Positions 8,013 through 16,908 of a stretch of 64,000 nt of DNA are shown piece by piece. The stretch is from Deltaproteobacteria bacterium (lineage in GTDB: Bacteria > Myxococcota_A > Polyangia > Polyangiales > JADJMO01): NCBI GenBank assembly GCA_025363655.1, contig JANYDK010000118.1, positions 1 to 64,000 of the forward strand, in the 5' to 3' direction. Below the pieces are notes generated by a model. It ran no database searches. It saw only the letters and a program-made list of their open reading frames with translations, and had not been told where the DNA came from. The position numbers and the translations under genes were made by a program. The number at the start of each line of letters is the position of its first letter. Position 1 is the stretch's first letter.

Positions 8013-10154
8013 TCACCAATACGCGGTCAAGCGCGCCGTCGCGGTGAAGGGCCAGCCCGGGGTGTAGTGGATGTCCCGCACCGGCGCGCCCTCTCCTTGC
8101 AGCTGGCTCGTGTTGGCGAACTGCACTTCCTTCCACTTGGTGTTGAGGAGGTTGTGCACGTCGAGCGCGGCTTCCCAGCTCTTCCAACGGAAGCCGGCCA
8201 TCGCGTCGACCAGGGTCCAACCCTCGGCGTCGAGCGGCGTGCTGGCTCGTTCGGCGCCGTCGTTGGCGGGACGCTTGGCGATCGCCCGCACGCGGAGGGC
8301 GCCGAAGAAGCCGTTCGGATGTTTGGCGGAAATTCCCCCGGAAAACGTGCGTGTCGGGGCGAGCGCGACGGCGTCGCCGTTGCCCGCGTTGCCGATGAAT
8401 TGCGCTTTGGTGAACGTCGCATCGGCGTCGAGGAAGAGCCACTTGGTGAGCGCGAGACGACCTTCGAGCTCGACGCCGTAGCGCCGCGTCGGCCCGCGCG
8501 ACTCGGTGGTGCCGTCGTCGCCCGACCACACGACCTCGTGTTCGAGATCGAGACGAAAGAGCGCGGCAGCGAAATCGAGCTTCTCGAAGAGCTTGAGACG
8601 CGTGCCCACTTCCCAGCCCGTCGCCTTCGCGAGCAGAGTCACCGTCTTGTTGGCCGGGTCGAGCCGCCTCGTCGCGCCGCGCGCGTCGTTGGAGTGGAAG
8701 CCGCGACCGAAGTTGAGGAAGACGTCCCAAATCGGCGTCGGTGAGATCACCATCGAGAGCTTCGGCGAAGCGAGCGTCGAGCCGGCGATGCCACTCGTCT
8801 GCGCCGTGGTCGGCCCCAGCACCTCGAGGCGATCTTTCACCGCCACGTCGAAGCGATCGATGCGCAAGCCGGCGACGAGACGGAGGAAGCGCGTCAGCTT
8901 GATGTCCTCTTCGCCATAGAGGCCGACCGAGGTCTCGGTCACCCCGGTATCGGCGCCCGTCGAGATGATCTTTCGTCCGTAGTCGTGGTGCAGACCATTC
9001 TCGATGCTGTCGCTCCGCGCCTGAAGTCCGAACGTCGTCGACGTCGTGAAGGGCCCCACCTCGCGCTTGCGTCGCAGATACCAATGCGTTCCGAGCATCG
9101 TGCGCTCGTCGTCTTGCTGAATCTGATCGCCGTAGGTCGAATCGTGCTGGAAGAGCGTGAAATTCGAGAAGAGCGTGAAGCGGTACTTGGTCGCGTAGAC
9201 GAGCGCGCGCGCCTCGTCGTCGTCGTGGCGATAGGCATACGAGACGCTCACCTGATGACGCTGCGTGCTTCCGCCCTCGGTCGGATCGACGTACCCGAAC
9301 TCGTCGGGCAACGTCGGCAGCTGTCCGACGGCGCGCGACGGAATTTGCCCCGAGGCGTTCCATCCGCTGCTGTAGGTCATGAAGGTGAACGAGAGCGCGC
9401 CCGGCCCGACGTGACGCGTGGCGCGTCCGAAGCCGTTGAAGCGACGCAGCTTCTCCGGATTGAGGAAGGGCCCGTTGTCGGCGTAGACCTCGCCGGCGAC
9501 GATCGTCGACCAGTCGTCACCGAGCTCGGGCGCGACCATGAAGAGCCCGCGGACGATGCCGTACTGACCGACCGCGAACGTCGCGCTCGATTCGTGGAGG
9601 TGGTCGTAATACTTCATGTCGATCGCGCCCGCGGTCGCGAAATCGCCATATTTTGCCGAGTAGGGGCCCTTCTGCGAGCTCAGCGTCGAGACCAGCTCGG
9701 GGATGATGAAGTGGAGGTCGGTGAAGCCTTGCCCATGGCCGTGCGAGACCAGGTTGATGGGCACGCCGTCGATGAAGAACGCGATGTCGGTGCCGTGATC
9801 GGCGTCGAAGCCGCGGAGGAAGTATTGGTTGGCCTTGCCACCGCCAGCGTGTTGCACGGCGAAGAGGCCGGGCACCACCTCGACGATGTCGCCGGGACGT
9901 GTGCGCGGCCTGAGCGCGAGATCGCGCTGCCTGACCTCGTCCGCCGACGCCGCGGTGTAGCCCTTCTCGGCGACGACCGTCACCTCCGTCGGCGGGGGCT
10001 CGACGCTGGCCGCCGCTGCCGAGGCCGAGCTGGAAGAGGCAGGCTCACCGGGCTCGTTCTCGTGACCACGCGACGGTCGCGCGACGATGCTGGCGGCGAC
10101 GGCGGCGGTGGCTGCAAGAAAGGGCGCCAGCGGCGCGAGGCGATGTCGTAGCAC
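8013..10154 (-). CDS. TonB-dependent outer-membrane receptor
   Basis: Outer-membrane ligand-gated channel of 713 residues. A signal sequence and a Ser/Ala/Pro-rich linker lead to a short TonB-box-like stretch (TEVTVVAEKG). The plug follows (RPGDIVEVVPGLFAVQH, FLRGFDADHGTDIAFFIDGV) and then a 22-strand-type barrel ending in an aromatic residue (LTAYW). The start is a GTG with an upstream GGGGGAA. A divergent NicO-type nickel/cobalt permease gene lies about 250 bases away, which suggests a metal or metal-complex ligand. The plug is clearly related to that of the receptor at 12210 (shared FLRGFDA and HFIIPELV). Confidence 0.9.
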   Translation of the reverse strand: MLRHRLAPLAPFLAATAAVAASIVARPSRGHENEPGEPASSSSASAAAASVEPPPTEVTVVAEKGYTAASADEVRQRDLALRPRTRPGDIVEVVPGLFAVQHAGGGKANQYFLRGFDADHGTDIAFFIDGVPINLVSHGHGQGFTDLHFIIPELVSTLSSQKGPYSAKYGDFATAGAIDMKYYDHLHESSATFAVGQYGIVRGLFMVAPELGDDWSTIVAGEVYADNGPFLNPEKLRRFNGFGRATRHVGPGALSFTFMTYSSGWNASGQIPSRAVGQLPTLPDEFGYVDPTEGGSTQRHQVSVSYAYRHDDDEARALVYATKYRFTLFSNFTLFQHDSTYGDQIQQDDERTMLGTHWYLRRKREVGPFTTSTTFGLQARSDSIENGLHHDYGRKIISTGADTGVTETSVGLYGEEDIKLTRFLRLVAGLRIDRFDVAVKDRLEVLGPTTAQTSGIAGSTLASPKLSMVISPTPIWDVFLNFGRGFHSNDARGATRRLDPANKTVTLLAKATGWEVGTRLKLFEKLDFAAALFRLDLEHEVVWSGDDGTTESRGPTRRYGVELEGRLALTKWLFLDADATFTKAQFIGNAGNGDAVALAPTRTFSGGISAKHPNGFFGALRVRAIAKRPANDGAERASTPLDAEGWTLVDAMAGFRWKSWEAALDVHNLLNTKWKEVQFANTSQLQGEGAPVRDIHYTPGWPFTATARLTAYW

Positions 10155-10250
10155 GATTCATTCCCCCGGTGACACGAAGTAGTAGCACCAATTAAGTATT
10201 CCGTGCCACGATTCTCTACGAGAGGCGCCAGCGTTCGGATTTCACGACCG

Positions 10251-10294
10251 GCCAGATTTCAGGATTGAGGCCCGTTTTCTCCCGCCAATCTGGC
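10251..10294. promoter_or_regulatory. Inverted repeat between TonB receptor and NicO permease genes
   Basis: Arms GCCAGATT (10251-10258) and AATCTGGC (10287-10294) are perfect complements. Flanking CCGG at both ends extends the symmetry imperfectly. It lies in the roughly 250-base divergent region between the receptor (start 10154) and the permease (start near 10404). It could be a hairpin in the permease leader or a bipartite operator. I checked for the conserved cobalamin-riboswitch boxes by eye and did not find them. Confidence 0.4.
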
Positions 10295-10403
10295 ACCGGC
10301 TCCGCGCGCTCGCTCCCTGAGTACGCCGCCCGAGGGCCGCCGGATTTGGCGCGTGTGCGTGTTACTTGGCTAGACTTCGTGCTACACGTTGGTCGTGTCG
10401 CTG

Positions 10404-11051
10404 ATGCAGCCGCTGCTCCTCGGGCTCACCCTCGGGCTTCGTCACGCGGTCGAGCCCGATCACCTGGCGGCGATCACCACCATGGTCGCCGGCTCAAGCC
10501 CGCGTGCCGCTGCACGGACGGGCGCTGCCTGGGGCTTCGGACACGCGGTGGCGATCGTGCTCCTCGGTAGCGTCGTCCTCGCGCTCGGCGTGCGCGTTCC
10601 GCCGGGGCTGGCAATGGTGCTCGATCTCGCCGTGGTCGCCATGCTCGTCGTGCTCGGCGTGCAGGCGATTCGCAGCGCCCGTTCCGGCGAGTCGGGCACG
10701 CGCGCGCATCACGCTCACGCTCACGACCACGATCAGGCCAAGCTCGGTCGAACCTGGCGCTCGACGCTGGTCGGCTTCATCCACGGCGCCTCGGGCACTG
10801 CCGCCATCACCTTGCTGTGCCTCGGGCGCTTCGCTTCTTCGCTCGGCGCGATGAGCTTCCTCGTCCTCTTCTCGCTCGGCGCCTTGGTCTCCATGAGCGT
10901 GCTCAGCGCTCTCCTCGCCGGCCCGCTCTCGGCCATCGCCAAGCGCGGAATGCGCGCGACGCGAGGGATGCAACTCGCCGGCGGCGTCATCGCGCTCGCC
11001 GCAGCCGTCGTCGTCGTCATCGGCGCGCTGCAGAATCCAGGCGCTTCGTAG
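10404..11051 (+). CDS. NicO/UreH-type nickel or cobalt permease
   Basis: Polytopic inner-membrane transporter of about 215 residues. The motif LRHAVEPDHLAAI near the N terminus is the HX4DH signature of nickel/cobalt transporters. The second-half motif is GFIHGASGTAAI. Between the halves is a His-rich cytoplasmic loop (HHAHAHDHD), typical of metal binding. The ATG at 10404 starts right at the first helix; an in-frame GTG (10395) and TTG (10389) are alternatives, and none has a strong ribosome-binding site. It is divergent from the TonB receptor, and its stop abuts the repeat element at 11051. Confidence 0.85.
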   Translation: MQPLLLGLTLGLRHAVEPDHLAAITTMVAGSSPRAAARTGAAWGFGHAVAIVLLGSVVLALGVRVPPGLAMVLDLAVVAMLVVLGVQAIRSARSGESGTRAHHAHAHDHDQAKLGRTWRSTLVGFIHGASGTAAITLLCLGRFASSLGAMSFLVLFSLGALVSMSVLSALLAGPLSAIAKRGMRATRGMQLAGGVIALAAAVVVVIGALQNPGAS

Positions 11052-11147
11052 CTTCGGCAACCGAGCGAAGCGAGATTGACCGAAGCGGCCAAAGTTGCGC
11101 AGCAATCTTTGGCGAAACGAGAAGCTTCGGCAACCGAGCGAAGCGAG
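11051..11147. repeat. Dispersed hairpin repeat, copy 1
   Basis: A 24-base unit beginning GCTTCGGCAACCGAGCGAAG occurs at 11051-11074 and again at 11124-11147. Each copy can fold through GCTTCG/CGAAGC. Between them is a hairpin with arms GCCAAAG (11088-11094) and CTTTGGC (11107-11113) around a 12-base loop. The same element, inverted, is present at 58393-58460 with a compensatory stem change. The first unit begins at the stop codon of the NicO gene, so it may end that transcript. Confidence 0.75.
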
Positions 11148-11293
11148 GCGCGCGAGAACGGCGTTCGGGAGCTGAACGTCAGGAAATCTCGCACCTCCAT
11201 CCCGCGGGGAAGGCACCTTGGGGCTTGCGTCGTTCACGCAGGGACGATGCGATGGGCGTACTGCACCCACCTGCTCGTCGCGGAGGAAGACCC

Positions 11294-12109
11294 ATGCGAA
11301 CTGCTCACGTCGTCACGTCGTGTTGCGCGTTGTCCCTTTTGATCGTCGTCGGCGCCTTCGGCTGCAAGAAAGACCCGCCGAAGACCGAGGACAAGAGCTC
11401 GTCGAGCACGTCGAAGGACGAGAAGAAGTCGGCGGACAAGAGCAAGGACAAGAGCAAAGACAAGAGCAAGGCTGACGAGGACGACGACGACAAGCCCGGC
11501 GCGAAGGTCGCCGCCAAGGACGACGACGGCGACGAGGAGAAAGGCAGCCTCGGCAAGGACACCCTCGGCGTCACCAAGTCGGACGCGCTGCCGACGACGA
11601 AGCCGCGCACGCTGCCGAGCAAGCTTCCCGATGGCGACACCATCACGGCGCCGCCGAGCAGTTGGGACCGCTACTTCGACTCGGTGCGTCTCTACGAGTT
11701 CTACATGCCGTCCGGCTCGACCGACACGTTCGAGGTCAAGAACGGCTACGACAATTGGTTCGTCACCCCGCCGCAGCCCTACGACTTCAACGCCTACGTC
11801 TTTGCCTGGAAAGACAAGTCGCTGACGCAGGAAGAGCTCGTCGGAAAGGCGAACGACTTCCTCTTCTTCGGCGGCGACACCAACATCAGCGTCACCAATC
11901 TCCAGCAGGTGAACAGCTACTCGCAGATGGCCGACTACACCGTGACCTCGAAGGCCGGCGTCGCGCGCCAGGGCGACATCCTCGTCTTCACCGACGTCAG
12001 CGACAACTACATGATGTTCGTCGAGACCGACGCCGATCGCTACTCGGCGAACAAAGAGACGATGGACATGGTGTGGCAGTCGTTCGGAATCTATGGGCGT
12101 GCGCAGTGA
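11294..12109 (+). CDS. Lipoprotein with charged linker, unknown function
   Basis: Predicted lipoprotein of 271 residues. The signal peptide ends GAFGC (Cys24), followed by a long low-complexity linker of Lys, Ser and Asp (about residues 25-85, including repeated KDKS units). A compact C-terminal domain (about residues 105-271) with YFDSVRLYEFYMPSGST and ADYTVTSKAGVARQGDI follows. A strong ribosome-binding site (GGAGGAAG) precedes the ATG at 11294, fixing the start within a longer open frame. I do not recognise the C-terminal domain. It resembles stress- or surface-exposed lipoproteins common in myxobacteria. Confidence 0.75.
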   Translation: MRTAHVVTSCCALSLLIVVGAFGCKKDPPKTEDKSSSSTSKDEKKSADKSKDKSKDKSKADEDDDDKPGAKVAAKDDDGDEEKGSLGKDTLGVTKSDALPTTKPRTLPSKLPDGDTITAPPSSWDRYFDSVRLYEFYMPSGSTDTFEVKNGYDNWFVTPPQPYDFNAYVFAWKDKSLTQEELVGKANDFLFFGGDTNISVTNLQQVNSYSQMADYTVTSKAGVARQGDILVFTDVSDNYMMFVETDADRYSANKETMDMVWQSFGIYGRAQ

Positions 12110-12134
12110 CGCACACCTCAGTTGCACAGTTGTA

Positions 12135-12156
12135 GAAGTGGACGATTCGTCACTTC
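12135..12156. promoter_or_regulatory. Inverted repeat upstream of second TonB receptor operon
   Basis: Arms GAAGTG (12135-12140) and CACTTC (12151-12156) flank a nearly symmetric centre (GACGATTCGT). It lies 54 bases upstream of the GTG start of the receptor operon and 26 bases after the lipoprotein stop. It could be an operator or a weak terminator. No run of T follows it, which favours a regulatory site. Confidence 0.35.
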
Positions 12157-12209
12157 GTCGAAATACATAGTCCTTGCATGGATATGGGGCGCGTCGTACT
12201 CCACAGTCC

Positions 12210-14852
12210 GTGACGCGCCTCCGCCGTTTTCTCCCCTTCGCACCGCTCGCACTCGTCGCGCTTCTGGCGACGTCGCCGGCGCGTGCGCAGGCCGTGGCGC
12301 CGAAGGAGATTTCGGCTCCCAAGCTCGAATATCCCGCCGGGCAACCGCATGTGCCGGTGAAGGTCTTTCTTTCGGTGACGATCGACGAGCAAGGCGCCGT
12401 CGTCAGCGCGAAGGTGCGGGGGCGCGAGCCTGAGGATGCGGATGATGCGTTCGTCGCGCAGGCGATTGCGTGGGCGAAGGGGCTGAAGTTTGCGCCGGCG
12501 ATGAAGGATGGGACGGCGGTCGCGGCGAAGGTTCCGTATACGGTGACGTTCGAGGAGAGCGCGGGTGCAGGCGCGGTCGCAGGCGCAGGCGCAGGCGCGG
12601 TCGCGGGCGCGGTCGCGGGTGCAGGTGCAGGTGCAGGTGCAGGCGCGGGCGCAATTGAACCCGAAAAAAAGCCTTCCGAGGCCTCCGCCGCCCTCGGCGA
12701 CGAAAAAGAAGGCGACCGCCACCCCGAGCACGCCGAGGAGCTCACCGTCGTCGGTCGCACGCAACCTCGCAGTCACGGCCTCTCCGACTTTCACATTCAC
12801 CTCGGTCAGCTCTCGATCGTTCCGCGCAAGAACGCGAGCGATCTCCTCAAGCTCGCTCCGGGCATCTTGCTCACCAACGATGGTGGCGAAGGGCACGCGG
12901 AGCAGATCTTCCTTCGCGGGTTCGATGCGCGCGAGGGGCAGGACATGGAGCTCACGGTCGGCGGCGTGCCGATCAACGACAGTGGAAATCTGCATGGCAA
13001 TGGGTATGCAGACACGCACTTCATCATCCCCGAGTTGGTGACTGCGCTGCGCGTGCTCGAGGGGCCGTTCGCGCCGTCGCAAGGCAACTATGCGGTCGCG
13101 GGGAGCGCCGATTTCGAGCTCGGGCTCGAGAAGCGCGGGCTCACCACGAAGTTCACGACCGGTTCGTTCAACACGCAGCGGCTCTTGCTCCTTTGGGGGC
13201 CCGGGAAGACGAGCGATCACTCGTTCGGCGGCGCCGAGATCTACAAGACCGACGGCTTCGGTCAGAATCGCGACGCCAAGCGGGCGACGGCGATGGGGCA
13301 ATACGAAGGCGACCTCGGCGAGAAGGGGAGCTATCGACTGACGGCGACGGCGTATGCCACGAGCTTCCACTCGGCGGGGCTCTTGCGCGACGACGACTAC
13401 GCCACCGGCGCGAAGAAGTTCTACGACACCTACGATCCGCTGCAGGGCGGCGACATCTCGCGCTATTCGCTCTCTGCCGATCTCGACACCCGCAGCGACG
13501 ACGTCGGGTTTCGGCAGCTCTTCTTCTTCATCGATCGCTCGATGCGGTTGCGCGAGAACTTCACCGGCTATCTCCTCGACGGGCAAGATTCGTTGCAGCA
13601 CCCGCACGCCCAGCGCGGCGACATGCTCGATCTCCACGACTCGGCGGTGACCGTCGGCGCGCGCGGATCGGCTCGTTTTCACGGCAAATTGTTCGGCTTG
13701 CCGCAAGAGCTGGAGCTCGGATACTTCGCGCGCGGCGACCAGGTGAGCTCGACGCAGTATCGCATCGAGACGGCGACCGGACATCCGTATCACCTCGACA
13801 CCGACCTCACCTCGCGCATCGGCGATCTCGGTCTCTGGGCCGAGGCGAGCCTGCGGCCGCTGAAGTGGATCACATTTCGCGGCGGGCTCCGCGCCGATCT
13901 CTTCACCTACGACGTGCTCGACAACTGCGCGGTGCAAGGCCTCGCGCACCCGTCGCCGAGCAATCCTCCGGGCGACGCCTCGTGCCTCTCGCAGCAGGGT
14001 TTCGGCGCCCATCGCGAGCCGGTGCAGCGCAGCTCGACGTCGTCGGCGGCGTTCCTTCCGCGCGGCACGCTCATCTTCGGACCGATCGACGGCTTCTCGT
14101 TCTCGTTCAGCTACGGCAAGGGCATCCGCTCGATCGATCCCATCTACATCACGCAAGACAAAGACACGCCCTTCGCCAGCGTGAAGGCCTACGAAGGCGG
14201 CGTCGGGTACGTGCACGCGACCGATGAGCTCACCGTCACCGCGCGCTCGATCTTCTTCCAGACCAAGGTCGATCGCGATTTGATCTTCAGCGAGACGGCG
14301 GGGCGCAACACGCTCGGCGGCGGGAGCACGCGCACCGGTTGGGTCGGCGCACTGCGAATCACCGGCGAGTTCTTCGATCAAGCGGCGAACGTGACGCTGG
14401 TGCGCTCGGAGATCGACGACACGCACCTGCTCGTGCCGTACGTGCCCGACGTCGTGCTCCGCTCCGACAGCGCGCTCTTCCGCGAGCTCCCCTTCTTCAC
14501 CATCGGCGGCGAAAAGGTGCGCGGCGCGCTCGGCGCTGGCATCACCTACGTCGGTCGACGCGCGCTCCCCTACGGACAACGGAGCGACGTCATCTTCACC
14601 CTCGACGGCACGGCGACGCTCGCCTGGAAGGGCTACGAGCTCGGCTTCACGGCGACCAACTTGCTCGGTCGTCGCTATCGGCTCGGCGAGTACGACTTCG
14701 CCAGCGACTTCCACACGCAAGGACAACCGACGCTCGTGCCGACGCGGATGTTCAGCGCCGGGACTCCGCGCGCGTTCTACGTCTCGTTCGCGGTCACCCT
14801 CGGCGGCGACACCAAGCCGGCCGCACGCGAAGAAGCAGGAGCGAAGAAATGA
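12210..14852 (+). CDS. TonB-dependent receptor with N-terminal TonB-C-like domain
   Basis: Outer-membrane receptor of about 880 residues with an unusual fusion. After a signal peptide (MTRLRRFLPFAPLALVALLA) comes a TonB C-terminal-like domain (about residues 33-115; VPVKVFLSVTIDEQGAVVSA, then LKFAPAMKDGTAV). An Ala/Gly repeat linker (about 119-148) follows, then a TonB-box-like region (AEELTVVGRTQ), plug (SDLLKLAPGILLTND, IFLRGFDAREGQDMEL) and barrel. The GTG at 12210 is preferred over the TTG at 12174 because the signal peptide starts there. The next gene overlaps its stop (ATGA). Such TonB-C-like domains on receptors may mediate self-contained energisation or partner docking; this is inference. 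Confidence 0.88.
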   Translation: MTRLRRFLPFAPLALVALLATSPARAQAVAPKEISAPKLEYPAGQPHVPVKVFLSVTIDEQGAVVSAKVRGREPEDADDAFVAQAIAWAKGLKFAPAMKDGTAVAAKVPYTVTFEESAGAGAVAGAGAGAVAGAVAGAGAGAGAGAGAIEPEKKPSEASAALGDEKEGDRHPEHAEELTVVGRTQPRSHGLSDFHIHLGQLSIVPRKNASDLLKLAPGILLTNDGGEGHAEQIFLRGFDAREGQDMELTVGGVPINDSGNLHGNGYADTHFIIPELVTALRVLEGPFAPSQGNYAVAGSADFELGLEKRGLTTKFTTGSFNTQRLLLLWGPGKTSDHSFGGAEIYKTDGFGQNRDAKRATAMGQYEGDLGEKGSYRLTATAYATSFHSAGLLRDDDYATGAKKFYDTYDPLQGGDISRYSLSADLDTRSDDVGFRQLFFFIDRSMRLRENFTGYLLDGQDSLQHPHAQRGDMLDLHDSAVTVGARGSARFHGKLFGLPQELELGYFARGDQVSSTQYRIETATGHPYHLDTDLTSRIGDLGLWAEASLRPLKWITFRGGLRADLFTYDVLDNCAVQGLAHPSPSNPPGDASCLSQQGFGAHREPVQRSSTSSAAFLPRGTLIFGPIDGFSFSFSYGKGIRSIDPIYITQDKDTPFASVKAYEGGVGYVHATDELTVTARSIFFQTKVDRDLIFSETAGRNTLGGGSTRTGWVGALRITGEFFDQAANVTLVRSEIDDTHLLVPYVPDVVLRSDSALFRELPFFTIGGEKVRGALGAGITYVGRRALPYGQRSDVIFTLDGTATLAWKGYELGFTATNLLGRRYRLGEYDFASDFHTQGQPTLVPTRMFSAGTPRAFYVSFAVTLGGDTKPAAREEAGAKK
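12561..12653 (+). repeat. In-frame GGYGCR hexanucleotide repeat encoding an Ala/Gly linker
   Basis: About 15 units of a six-base motif (GCAGGC, GCAGGT, GCGGTC variants) encode alternating Ala and Gly, with occasional Val, between the TonB-C-like domain and the receptor plug. The unit is a multiple of three, so slippage would change linker length without a frameshift. Confidence 0.85.
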
Positions 14853-15658
14853 GCATGATTTCTCGCACGATCGCGCTTCTTCTGCTCGGCATCACCAGCG
14901 CATGTGTCGGCAGCACCGGTGGCGACATCGTCACTTTCGGCGTCACCATCTCGGGAAGGCGCAACGTCGATCCTTCCGCGAGCTACGAGTTCGACAGCGG
15001 GCGCGGCTTCCACGTCAAGCTCACGAGCGCGACGCTCCACGTCGGCGCGCTCTACCTCAATCGCTCGGTGCCGATCGCCGGCGCGCAGGCGACGAGCTGC
15101 ATCCTCCCTGGGCTCTACGTCGCGCAAGCGGTGCCGCCGAGAGACGTCCACGGGCTCGACGTCGACGTGCTCTCGCCGACGCCGCAGATCTTCCCGGCCC
15201 TCGGCAGCGGCACCGCCGACCCCGCTCGCAGCGGCGAGGTGTGGCTCACCGGCGGCGACGTCGACGCGATCGACGACCCGACACCCATCGTCGACATCGT
15301 CGGCGAGGCGGAAAAAGACGGCCTCGAGTACCCCTTCGAAGCGCACCTGACGATCGGTAGAAACCGCGCGACCGTGCCGACCAACCCCGCGTTGCCGGGG
15401 AGCGCGCCGATCTGCAAGCAGCGCATCGTCTCGCCGATTCCGGTCCCGGCGATCGTCCCCAAGGCCGGCGCACGGCTCAACCTCGAGGTCGATCCGCGGG
15501 CGTGGTTCGGCAACGTCGACTTCACCACGCTGACCGCGAGCAGCACGTCGCCGCTCCTCTATCGCTTCGCCGACGACGACTCCGATGCGGCGTCGAAGAA
15601 CCTCTACCAAGGCGTGCGTGCCTCCATCGGCGCGTACAGCTTCAGCTTCGAGCCATGA
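14849..15658 (+). CDS. Receptor-associated lipoprotein, 269 aa
   Basis: Predicted lipoprotein (signal MSMISRTIALLLLGITSAC, lipobox Cys19). The rest is beta-rich (GFHVKLTSATLHVGALYLNR) with a few Cys, and no catalytic motif is seen. The ATG overlaps the stop of the TonB receptor gene, so translation is coupled and the protein probably works with that receptor, for example as an accessory ligand-binding protein at the outer membrane. I do not recognise the family. Confidence 0.75.
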   Translation: MSMISRTIALLLLGITSACVGSTGGDIVTFGVTISGRRNVDPSASYEFDSGRGFHVKLTSATLHVGALYLNRSVPIAGAQATSCILPGLYVAQAVPPRDVHGLDVDVLSPTPQIFPALGSGTADPARSGEVWLTGGDVDAIDDPTPIVDIVGEAEKDGLEYPFEAHLTIGRNRATVPTNPALPGSAPICKQRIVSPIPVPAIVPKAGARLNLEVDPRAWFGNVDFTTLTASSTSPLLYRFADDDSDAASKNLYQGVRASIGAYSFSFEP

Positions 15659-16908
15659 AGGTCATCATGACGTCGCGCGCCCTCACCTGCCTCGGCTTCG
15701 CAGCTTGCGTCCTCGCGGCGTGCGCCGTCGACGATGGCACGAACCCCAGCCCAATCGACAATCGCGTCTACGTCGATGCCGGCAAAGGACGCGACAGCGG
15801 CAGCGACGACGCCGACGGCGGCTCCTTCGCGCTGCAGCCCTTCACGCCACCACCGGCGGACCCCGGCGCGAAATCGGTCTTGTTTTCCGCATCGGGAGAG
15901 GTCCTCGCGCTCGGAGGCTACGGCTTCCCGCCGGCCGGGGATGCGCCCGCGTTCGTCGATGGATGGGAGGTGCAGTTCACGCGCGTGCTCGTCACGCTCG
16001 ACCGACTGACGCTCTCGGAGAACCCCGACAAGGTGCCGAGCGATCCCTCGAAGACCGACGGCGTCGTCGTCGAGGTCGATGGCCCCTTCGCGGTCGATCT
16101 CCACGCCGGTGGCTCGCTCGTCGGCAAAGGCGGCACCGATGAACGCGCGGTGCCGATCGCCTCGGCCTCGGCTGATCTCGATCCGACCAAGCGTTACGCG
16201 TTCGGCTTCGCCACCGTCGTCGCCAGCTCGAGTGCCCGCAACGTCAACCTCGATGGCGCGGCGCTCGGCGACTACCAAGAGATGATCGCCAAGGGCTACG
16301 CCGTCTACTACGTCGGCACGGCGACCTTCCGCGGCGGCTCCGATTGCTCGACGAAAGACGCCAGCTACGACTTCGGCAAGCTGCCGAAGACCGTGCATTT
16401 CAAGCTTGGCTTCAAATCACCGACGACGTACCTCAACTGCCAGAACCCCGACGCCGATCCGGCCAAGCCCTTCGAGGGTGAAGAGCATCAGCGCGGCATT
16501 CAGGTCGACGCCACGCGCTTCGTCGTCGCGCAAGTCACGATTCACACCGATCACCCGTTCTGGGAGAGCGTGGTGCACGACTCGCCTGCGCACTTCGACC
16601 AGTTCGCGGCGCGCAAGCTCGGGAGCGCGGAGGCGACGGTGACGATGGAAGACGTGATCGGCGTCGACCCGACTCACATCACGGGTGGCGACGGCGTCGG
16701 GCTTCCGTGGCGCTCGTGCCTGCCGACCTATCCTGCCAAGAGCGGGACGATGAGCTTCGATTCGCAGTCGATTCCGGTCGATCCGAGCAAGCCGCCGAAC
16801 CTCGCGTTCCGCGATTTGGCCGACTTCGTCACCTACGATCAGAGCACGCAGGGCCACCTCAACTCCGATGGCCTCTGCGCGATCAGGCACGACTATCCGT
16901 CGCCCTGA
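15655..16908 (+). CDS. Receptor-associated lipoprotein, 417 aa
   Basis: Predicted lipoprotein (signal ending VLAAC, Cys22) of 417 residues. A Asp/Gly/Ser-rich linker precedes a beta-rich domain (VDGWEVQFTRVLVTLDRLTL). Residues such as H/D clusters (TIHTDHPFWESVVHDSPAHF) resemble those of secreted metal-binding proteins. Its ATG overlaps the stop of the preceding lipoprotein gene (ATGA), making a three-gene coupled operon with the receptor. The phrase FTRV.V.LD recalls the first lipoprotein's beta core, so the two may be distant relatives. Function is inferred only from context. Confidence 0.75.
   Translation: MKVIMTSRALTCLGFAACVLAACAVDDGTNPSPIDNRVYVDAGKGRDSGSDDADGGSFALQPFTPPPADPGAKSVLFSASGEVLALGGYGFPPAGDAPAFVDGWEVQFTRVLVTLDRLTLSENPDKVPSDPSKTDGVVVEVDGPFAVDLHAGGSLVGKGGTDERAVPIASASADLDPTKRYAFGFATVVASSSARNVNLDGAALGDYQEMIAKGYAVYYVGTATFRGGSDCSTKDASYDFGKLPKTVHFKLGFKSPTTYLNCQNPDADPAKPFEGEEHQRGIQVDATRFVVAQVTIHTDHPFWESVVHDSPAHFDQFAARKLGSAEATVTMEDVIGVDPTHITGGDGVGLPWRSCLPTYPAKSGTMSFDSQSIPVDPSKPPNLAFRDLADFVTYDQSTQGHLNSDGLCAIRHDYPSP

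Noticed and set aside
10155-10403. Possible cobalamin riboswitch before the TonB receptor or NicO gene
   Set aside because: I looked for the conserved B12-box and core on both strands and did not see them, only the inverted repeat.
12561-12653. Six-base repeat as CRISPR-like array
   Set aside because: The units are contiguous without spacers and encode a protein linker.
12150-14726. Long leftward open frame opposite the second TonB receptor
   Set aside because: It is Arg/Ala-rich with no domain, and the receptor on the plus strand has clear plug and barrel motifs. High GC produces such shadows.
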